18,171 nt of DNA from Litorimonas sp964414555 (GTDB taxonomy: Bacteria; Pseudomonadota; Alphaproteobacteria; Caulobacterales; Maricaulaceae), in NCBI GenBank assembly GCA_964414555.1, contig CAYPWW010000053.1:1-18171 (forward strand). The letters are read 5' to 3'. A model generated the notes under the pieces. The model was not told the DNA's origin and made no database searches. It saw nothing but the letters and a program-made list of their open reading frames with translations. Of this stretch, positions 13,441 through 18,171 are shown piece by piece; within the stretch, counting starts at the first letter, position 1; the number at the start of each line of letters is the position of its first letter. A program made the position numbers and the translations under genes.

Positions 13441-14829
13441 CTAGCTGCCGCCTGCCACACTGCGCGGCGCGGGATCGACGACAATGAATTGACCATTGCG
13501 GATTTGATAAACCGCTAAACCACGCTGGGGACGACCCGAGCTGTCAAAACTGACAAGGCCATCGACACCGTAAAAGCCTTCGCGGACTTCGGCGCGGGCA
13601 TAGCGTTTCTTAGGGTCGCCGTCGGCGACATAGGCGCCGAACAGCACGGCATCATAAGCAAGGCTGGCCAAGCTCGAGGCGTCTTCGCCATATGTCCGGT
13701 CATAGGCATCCAAGAACGGTTGGCGCGTGTCGCGGTCCGGTCCGGCAAAGATGCCGCCATTCAGTGCAGGTTCGCGCACCGTGTCGGGATCGGCCCAACG
13801 CGACGTGCCCATGAATTGGACTTCCGCTGGATCAACTTCGTAATAGGGCAGCAGCGGCGCGAGCGACCGCAAGGCCGTGCCGCCTTCGGGCAATAAGATC
13901 GCCTCATAGCTCATGGGCGTTGTGCCGCCATTGACTTTGGCCAAGGCTTCACCCTCGGCATGGAAAGCGGCAAGGCGTTGCGCCGGCGACTGCATGACGG
14001 AAATATCATTGCCGACATATGTTTCGCTGGCTGTCACTTCGCCAAAGACGCGGTTGACGCTCGTCTCATACTCGCCCTTTACGCGGCGACCATATCCATT
14101 GTCCGGACCTAGATAAGCAAAGCGCGTTGTGCCGGATGCGGCGGCGAAATCAACGACGCGCGCGACTTCGGCTTCTGGCGGGAAAGACAGCAGATAGGCG
14201 CCGTCGCCGGCGGCTGTCTGGTCATTTGAAAAGGCGATCAACGGTGTCTTGGATTTGCGGGTCTCGCGCTTGGCGGCTTTCACATTATTCGCAATGACCG
14301 GACCCAAAATCACATCTGCGCCAGAGGCCAGCGCCGCACGCGTCGCCGAGCGTGTTCCGTCTTCCGTGCCTTTTGTATCTAGCGCGACCAGCAGCACATC
14401 GGGGCTTTCGCGTTCAAATACGGCCAGTTCCGCTGCGCGGAACATGGATTGAGCTTCTTGTGCCAAACGGGGCGAGCTGGCCGAGAACGGCAACAGCAGC
14501 GCCAAGCGCTTTGTGTCACGCCCTGTCATATGCGGCGGGGTCAGCCCATCGCGATTATTGACATAGTCGGGCGTGTCTACCGCAGGTTCCGGGGTTTTGA
14601 CCTCGGGTTCCTTGGGGTCAGCTTCGACCGTCTTATCTGGGGCGTCTGGGGTTTCGGGTGTTTTCACATCGGTCGGCGTCGGGCTGACACCCACGCTAGG
14701 CGTTTGGGTTACGGGCCCGCGCGTCGGCTGGGGTGTGGGCGATGTTGTTGTGCAAGCGGCAAGCAGCGCTACCCCGCTGCAAAGTAGGGCTGTTTTAAAC
14801 ATCTGGCCAAGAGGCTTGGATTTAGGCAT
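13441..14829 (-). CDS. Penicillin-binding-protein activator (LpoA-like) lipoprotein
   Basis: A 462-residue outer-membrane lipoprotein with a periplasmic binding protein type I fold. The signal sequence ends in the lipobox LAAC (Cys26). A Pro/Thr-rich flexible tether (about residues 27-95, with repeated VKTPE) leads to a ligand-binding-like domain (about 107-445) beginning RLALLLPFS. In E. coli, LpoA reaches through the periplasm to stimulate PBP1A, using an N-terminal TPR domain plus a fold like this one. Here the TPR half is absent and replaced by the tether, as in other alphaproteobacterial relatives. The divergent position next to rsmI matches yraM/yraL. I chose ATG 14829 because AAGAGGA stands 6 bases upstream. 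The open frame continues to 15048 but overlaps rsmI. A different ligand-binding role remains possible. Confidence 0.85.
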   Translation of the reverse strand: MPKSKPLGQMFKTALLCSGVALLAACTTTSPTPQPTRGPVTQTPSVGVSPTPTDVKTPETPDAPDKTVEADPKEPEVKTPEPAVDTPDYVNNRDGLTPPHMTGRDTKRLALLLPFSASSPRLAQEAQSMFRAAELAVFERESPDVLLVALDTKGTEDGTRSATRAALASGADVILGPVIANNVKAAKRETRKSKTPLIAFSNDQTAAGDGAYLLSFPPEAEVARVVDFAAASGTTRFAYLGPDNGYGRRVKGEYETSVNRVFGEVTASETYVGNDISVMQSPAQRLAAFHAEGEALAKVNGGTTPMSYEAILLPEGGTALRSLAPLLPYYEVDPAEVQFMGTSRWADPDTVREPALNGGIFAGPDRDTRQPFLDAYDRTYGEDASSLASLAYDAVLFGAYVADGDPKKRYARAEVREGFYGVDGLVSFDSSGRPQRGLAVYQIRNGQFIVVDPAPRSVAGGS

Positions 14830-14830
14830 G
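14827..14830. promoter_or_regulatory. Shared CATG giving ATG start candidates on both strands
   Basis: The palindrome CATG provides the supported minus-strand start of the LpoA-like gene (ATG 14829 to 14827) and an in-frame plus-strand ATG (14828) for rsmI. Only the minus-strand ATG has a well-spaced ribosome site. Confidence 0.6.
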
Positions 14831-14835
14831 GAAAG

Positions 14836-14842
14836 TCCTCTT
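14836..14842 (-). promoter_or_regulatory. Ribosome binding site AAGAGGA for the LpoA-like gene
   Basis: On the minus strand AAGAGGA lies 6 bases before ATG 14829. It is one of the best Shine-Dalgarno sequences in the window and decides this start. Confidence 0.75.
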
Positions 14843-14858
14843 ACTTCACGCAGCGCGC

Positions 14859-14864
14859 GAAAGG
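14859..14864 (+). promoter_or_regulatory. Ribosome binding site GAAAGG supporting a GTG start for rsmI
   Basis: GAAAGG lies 5 bases before GTG 14870. It favours that GTG over the upstream ATG 14828, whose nearest GAGG is 12-13 bases away. Confidence 0.5.
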
Positions 14865-14869
14865 TCGTC

Positions 14870-15757
14870 GTGTCAGATACTGTCTCTAGGCCGCCGTCTC
14901 TCGCCCCGCAACCACTGAGAGGCGAGTCAACTGCGCTGTTAACACCCGGTTTATATATCGTCGCAACCCCGATTGGGAACTTGCGCGACATCACCTTGCG
15001 GGCGCTGGACGTGCTGCGCGGCGCCGACAGGGTGCTGGCCGAAGACACGCGGCAGACCGGAAAACTGCTGGCCGCCTATGATATCGACGCTCGCCTAACG
15101 GCTTATCATGACCATAATGCGGCAGGTCGCGTGCCGCAGGTCTTGGCTTGGCTGGCCGAGGGGCAGTCGGTCGCGCTGGTCTCAGATGCGGGAACGCCGC
15201 TAGTGTCCGACCCCGGGTTTAAACTCGTACGAGCCGCCGTGGCCGCAGGGCATGAGGTGACCCCGCTGCCGGGGGCATCGGCCGTTTTGGCAGGGCTCGT
15301 GAAATCCGGCTTGCCATCAGACCGTTTTCTCTTTGCGGGTTTTTTGCCGCCGAAATCTGCCGCGCGCCGGACGGCACTGGCAGAGCTCACCGCGCTTCGG
15401 GCGACGCTGGTCTTTTTCGAAACGGGTCCCCGCATCGCTGCGTCCCTGAGCGATATGGCCGAGGTGCTGGGGGCGCGGGACGTGGTTCTGACGCGGGAGC
15501 TGACGAAACATTATGAAGAGGCCCGCCGTGGCGGCTTTGCAGAATTGATCGAAAGTGTGACCGACGATCCTCCGCGCGGCGAAATCGTATTGCTGGTCGG
15601 TCCACCACAGGACACGGGCTGGACCGAAGAAAAAGTCGTCGCGGCGCTAGAGGCTGTACTCCCCGAGCTCGGCGTCAAACGCGCGTCTGCACAGGTTGCG
15701 ACCGAGTCTGGCTGGGCCAAGCGCGATGTCTATCAGCTGGCGCTCAAACTGAAATGA
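14870..15757 (+). CDS. rsmI: 16S rRNA (cytidine(1402)-2'-O)-methyltransferase
   Basis: A 295-residue SAM-dependent methyltransferase of the tetrapyrrole-methylase fold that modifies the 2'-hydroxyl of C1402 in the decoding centre of 16S rRNA. Hallmarks are GLYIVATPIGNLRDIT, AEDTRQTGKLL, the glycine-rich VSDAGTPLVSDPG and LPGASAVLAGLVKSGLP, and RGEIVLLVGPP near the C-terminus. The start is chosen as GTG 14870 because of its ribosome site and because it gives a family-typical length. ATG 14828 (14 residues longer) is possible. The open frame extends further upstream, but that is only the antisense of the LpoA-like tether. yraN begins inside its stop codon (ATGA), so both are translated from one message. 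Confidence 0.93.
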   Translation: MSDTVSRPPSLAPQPLRGESTALLTPGLYIVATPIGNLRDITLRALDVLRGADRVLAEDTRQTGKLLAAYDIDARLTAYHDHNAAGRVPQVLAWLAEGQSVALVSDAGTPLVSDPGFKLVRAAVAAGHEVTPLPGASAVLAGLVKSGLPSDRFLFAGFLPPKSAARRTALAELTALRATLVFFETGPRIAASLSDMAEVLGARDVVLTRELTKHYEEARRGGFAELIESVTDDPPRGEIVLLVGPPQDTGWTEEKVVAALEAVLPELGVKRASAQVATESGWAKRDVYQLALKLK

Positions 15758-16131
15758 GCCGCGAAGACCGGGAACGCGAAGGCCGCCGCGCCGAGGCCCA
15801 CGTCGCGCGCTGGTTGAAGCTGCGCGGCTGGAAACTCCTCGCTGAACGGTTCAAGTGTGCAGAAGGCGAACTCGACCTCATCGCGCGCAAGGGCGGGATC
15901 ATTGCCTTCGTCGAGGTCAAGCAACGCACACGCGTCGATCCGCGAGAGGATATCGTCACGGCCTCTGGCGAGCGCCGGATGATGGACGCGGCAGAGGTCT
16001 GGGTCGGGCGAAACTACGACACACTCGGCACGGATTTCGAAATTCGCTTTGATCTTGCCGTCATTGAAGGGCCTGTCCGGCCCCTGTCCAAGGTTTCATA
16101 TATTCCCAATGCCTTTGTCGGCGGTTGGTAA
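15754..16131 (+). CDS. yraN: YraN family (UPF0102) nuclease-fold protein
   Basis: A 125-residue protein of the UPF0102/YraN family with a restriction-endonuclease-like PD-(D/E)XK core. The catalytic residues are visible as Asp41 in GELDLIA and Glu54 and Lys56 in VEVK, after an N-terminal helix with Glu14. The family resembles Holliday-junction resolvases, but its cellular role is unsettled. The start overlaps the rsmI stop by four bases (ATGA), and the BON-domain gene follows after 35 bases. The length is standard and nothing is missing. Confidence 0.92.
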   Translation: MSREDREREGRRAEAHVARWLKLRGWKLLAERFKCAEGELDLIARKGGIIAFVEVKQRTRVDPREDIVTASGERRMMDAAEVWVGRNYDTLGTDFEIRFDLAVIEGPVRPLSKVSYIPNAFVGGW

Positions 16132-16148
16132 CCCCTCGTTCACCATAA

Positions 16149-16166
16149 GCGCGTAGTTTCACGCGC
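16149..16166 (+). repeat. Perfect inverted repeat directly before the BON-protein start codon
   Basis: GCGCGT, a 6-base loop, then ACGCGC ending at the base before ATG 16167. It fills the place where a ribosome site would be expected, and no other Shine-Dalgarno sequence is visible. It may fold in the messenger and limit initiation, or it may be a chance GC-rich palindrome. Confidence 0.4.
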
Positions 16167-17159
16167 ATGAAACACGCGCTCAAACTGTCTCTTACGCTGG
16201 CTCTGGCCACCTCACTCTCTGGCTGTGCGATTGCCACGGCGGGCATTAAAAAGGGGGATGAGCGCAGCTTTGTCGGCTCCATGCAGGACGTTAATGCTGG
16301 TCGCGTGATTGCGGCGCGGATGACACGCGCCCATGATTTTGAACTGGGCGGCGTCGATGTCGAAGTCGCCGAGTCCGTTGTGCTGCTGTCCGGCAATGTC
16401 CCGACCCAGCAGGATAAAATCGAAGCCGCACGCATTGCGTGGTCCGCGCCGCGCATTGAAGAAGTCGGCAATGAAATCCTGATCAAGGGCAAGCAGTCTT
16501 TCATCCGAAACACGAAAGACGGCTTTCTGGAGAAATCCGTTCGCACACGACTGACGGCGGATAAGCTGGTCAAAGCGCGTAACTTTAACGTCGAAACCCA
16601 TGACGGCATTGTCTATCTGATGGGTGTCGCGCGGACGAAGACGGAATTGAAACGCGCCGCGGAAATCGCGGCCACCACACGTGGCGCGCGCCAAGTCGTG
16701 TCCTATGCACGCATTGCCGATCTGCCCGCCGCCCGCCGTGCGGAGCTACAAGCCGAAGCCGATTACATCTTAAAGCCGAATCGGGATTTGCCAGATTTCC
16801 TGACGGCAGAGCCGCAACCGGGCGTCTCGCCCGCCGCCCCGTCTCAGACTTACACGCTGCCGGATACGGTTGTTCAGGCTCAGCCTGCTGTGCCGATTCA
16901 AGAGCTGCCATTGTCTGCGCCACTGCCGTTTAATCCACCATCCGCCTCTGTTACAGCCCCGTCGGAAATCGACATGGGCGATCGTCTGGGCAAGGAATTG
17001 CCGACGGATGAACAGCTGGGCGCATTTCGCTCGGGTCAAGCGGGTGAGGCCGTCTCGATCATCGAAAGTGCGCCTTATTATCTCGACCCGGATACAGGTG
17101 AAGAAATCCAGATCCGCTATGACGCCAATGGCAATATGTTGCCGCGTATCATTCGTTAG
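16167..17159 (+). CDS. Two-BON-domain lipoprotein, DolP-like, with long C-terminal extension
   Basis: A 330-residue outer-membrane lipoprotein. The signal sequence ends in LSGC (Cys20). After it comes a DolP-like linker with ERSFVGS (residues 32-38), BON domain 1 (about 43-106) and BON domain 2 (about 118-184). This is the architecture of E. coli DolP (YraP), which binds anionic phospholipid and supports envelope integrity and BAM function. E. coli DolP is about 190 residues. Here a further 145 residues follow: a Pro-rich, probably disordered stretch (208-265) and a more conserved-looking end (about 290-330, with YYLDPDTGEE and YDANGN). Position after rsmI-yraN supports orthology. No diaA lies between. 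The stop overlaps that of the convergent ArsC-like gene. Confidence 0.9.
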   Translation: MKHALKLSLTLALATSLSGCAIATAGIKKGDERSFVGSMQDVNAGRVIAARMTRAHDFELGGVDVEVAESVVLLSGNVPTQQDKIEAARIAWSAPRIEEVGNEILIKGKQSFIRNTKDGFLEKSVRTRLTADKLVKARNFNVETHDGIVYLMGVARTKTELKRAAEIAATTRGARQVVSYARIADLPAARRAELQAEADYILKPNRDLPDFLTAEPQPGVSPAAPSQTYTLPDTVVQAQPAVPIQELPLSAPLPFNPPSASVTAPSEIDMGDRLGKELPTDEQLGAFRSGQAGEAVSIIESAPYYLDPDTGEEIQIRYDANGNMLPRIIR

Positions 17160-17497
17160 CCGAGATAATTGGCTTGGACGTCTTTCGTCCAGCCAATCGT
17201 AAAGTGGCCGTCTTTTTCGATCACAGGGCGCTTCATCAGCGTCGGATTTTCCACAATCAGTGACAGCGCAGTCTCGCGGGTCAGACCGTTTTTCTCGGTC
17301 TCGCTCAAACCGCGCCACGTCGTACTGCGCTTATTGACCAGCACGTCATACCCCAGAGCCGCTTCAAGCGTCTCGACGGTCGCGTGGTCCAAGCCATCAG
17401 CGCGAACATCGTGCAGCATAGGATCATGCCCAGCGGCCTGCAGCGCTTTGATCGCTTTTCGGCAAGTGTCACAGGCTTTCAGGTGCCAGATTTTCAT
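17156..17497 (-). CDS. ArsC/Spx/YffB-family thioredoxin-fold protein
   Basis: A 113-residue cytoplasmic protein of the arsenate-reductase-related family. The active-site loop is ACDTCRKA with Cys9 and Cys12, a CxxC as in Spx rather than the single cysteine of most YffB proteins. Further family motifs are NKRSTTWRGL and NPTLMKRPVI. There are no arsenic genes nearby, so a reductase acting on small thiols or a redox role is more likely than arsenate resistance. ATG 17497 overlaps the stop of the upstream hydrolase by four bases (ATGA on the minus strand), so it is the second gene of that operon. Its stop overlaps the BON-gene stop by four bases. Confidence 0.88.
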   Translation of the reverse strand: MKIWHLKACDTCRKAIKALQAAGHDPMLHDVRADGLDHATVETLEAALGYDVLVNKRSTTWRGLSETEKNGLTRETALSLIVENPTLMKRPVIEKDGHFTIGWTKDVQANYLG

Positions 17498-18171
17498 GCG
17501 CTTTGCTCATTTTGGGTTTTCTGGAGAATAAACTCGGTCATCCGCGCGAAAATTTCAGCGCGTGGCGTGTCATTATGCATCTCATGCGCACAGTCAAAGC
17601 TGTGGAACTCCACCCGTTTCGCAGCGGCTGCAAAAGCCTCACTGGCGGCATAGGACGTCAGAACATCCGCCCGACTGTGGAGCAACAGTAGCGGCATACC
17701 CCAATCGCCCGCCTGCGCGGCAATCGCTTCGCCGGCTTCAACAATGCCGACGGCTGTGCGAAATCCTAAGCGACCGTGGTTCAGCGGATCTTGCTCGTAA
17801 AGTGCTTGTTCCGCTGGCAGGGTCGAAACTTTCTCTCCCACGATTGGTTGTGGCAGTCCGCCGCTTGGCAGCACGCGCCCCATCAATTTTGCAAAGCCGC
17901 GAACAAAGCCAGGGATAGGGTCTGGCAAGGCGATCAGGGGAGCGCTGGCAATAATTGCGCGAATGTCCGGGTGCGGATCAAAGCCATGATCCAGCACAAT
18001 TCCGCCGCCCATGGAGTGGCCGTAAAGCACCATTGGTTGCGTCGGATAAAGCGCGCGCGTTTTGGCGAGAAGCGCGGCGAGGTCAGCGCGAAAATCGTCA
18101 TAGGATGAAATAACACCTCGGGGTCCTGGCGTTTGGCCGTGCCCGTGTAAGTCCAATGCGACGACGCTGAT
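17494..18171 (-). CDS. Alpha/beta hydrolase, monoglyceride-lipase/lysophospholipase-like, partial
   Basis: C-terminal 225 residues of a serine hydrolase (S33/Hydrolase_4 type). The N-terminus lies beyond the right window edge and the frame is open to the last base. Visible parts are LDLHGHGQT after strand 4, the nucleophile elbow GHSMGGG with the Ser codon at 18013-18015, the acid in LLLLHSRADVLT and the histidine in DCAHEMHND. This layout is typical of bacterial monoacylglycerol lipases and lysophospholipases, which release fatty acids from membrane or storage lipid. It is the first visible gene of a minus-strand operon with the ArsC-like gene. The exact lipid substrate cannot be read. Confidence 0.88.
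   Translation of the reverse strand: MSVVALDLHGHGQTPGPRGVISSYDDFRADLAALLAKTRALYPTQPMVLYGHSMGGGIVLDHGFDPHPDIRAIIASAPLIALPDPIPGFVRGFAKLMGRVLPSGGLPQPIVGEKVSTLPAEQALYEQDPLNHGRLGFRTAVGIVEAGEAIAAQAGDWGMPLLLLHSRADVLTSYAASEAFAAAAKRVEFHSFDCAHEMHNDTPRAEIFARMTEFILQKTQNEQSA

Noticed and set aside
14573..14827. Long upstream extension of rsmI
   Set aside because: It is antisense to the LpoA-like tether and reads as low-complexity Gly/Ser/Val; RsmI proteins do not have such an extension.
14830..15048. N-terminal extension of the LpoA-like gene
   Set aside because: It overlaps conserved rsmI sequence, and the lipobox and ribosome site fix the start at 14829.
1..18171. tRNA, CRISPR, insertion sequence or phage signatures
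   Set aside because: Scanning by eye showed no T-loop motifs in cloverleaf context, no spaced direct repeats and no transposase-like protein.

Overview
This window is gene-dense chromosomal DNA from an alphaproteobacterium. A Caulobacterales/Maricaulales-type marine or freshwater heterotroph (Hyphomonadaceae or a relative) is my best guess. The basis is family content (Zur with an alphaproteobacterial look, a SapC-family protein, a Tat-exported DUF885 lipoprotein, a DUF2975/HTH pair, an LpoA-like lipoprotein without the TPR half), GC that looks like the high fifties, and very tight packing. No intergenic stretch exceeds 300 bases. I see no tRNA, rRNA, insertion sequence, phage gene or CRISPR array.

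Left part (1-5737), lipid metabolism and zinc sensing. An LCAD-type acyl-CoA dehydrogenase is followed by an overlapping small orphan lipoprotein. Convergent to these lies a dicarboxylate/amino-acid:cation symporter whose N-terminus is lost in a run of exactly 100 N. The far side of the gap gives the last 35 codons of an unidentified plus-strand gene. That gene runs into a crotonase-family enoyl-CoA isomerase and an alpha/beta hydrolase. Facing them is a minus-strand pair: zur followed after 2 bases by a tandem-hotdog acyl-CoA thioesterase. The dehydrogenase, isomerase and thioesterase, plus perhaps the hydrolase, suggest acyl-CoA turnover.

Middle part (5738-13435), envelope and housekeeping. 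It holds a SapC-family gene with a clear intrinsic terminator, a Tat lipoprotein metallopeptidase-like gene (DUF885), and a full-length DsbD-type transmembrane thiol reductase. Next is a minus-strand DUF2975 membrane protein coupled to a small XRE regulator. Divergent from it is the pair rdgB-hemW (nucleotide-pool sanitation and heme chaperone), in the same order as enterobacterial yggV-yggW.

Right part (13441-18171), envelope cluster. An LpoA-like lipoprotein is divergent from rsmI, which is followed by yraN and a two-BON-domain lipoprotein related to DolP. This keeps the enterobacterial yraM/yraL-yraN-yraP order but lacks diaA. The window ends in a minus-strand operon of a monoglyceride-lipase-like hydrolase (cut by the window edge) and an ArsC/Spx-family thioredoxin-fold protein.

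I did not find a clear new defence or mobile system. The most interesting points are: a symporter that has lost several canonical sodium ligands but kept the substrate-binding Asp and Arg; a Zur with a His/Asp-rich insertion coupled to a thioesterase; a DolP-like protein with a long C-terminal extension; the DUF2975/HTH pair; start codons placed on a shared CATG; and three convergent gene pairs that end on the same TTAG/CTAA tetranucleotide.
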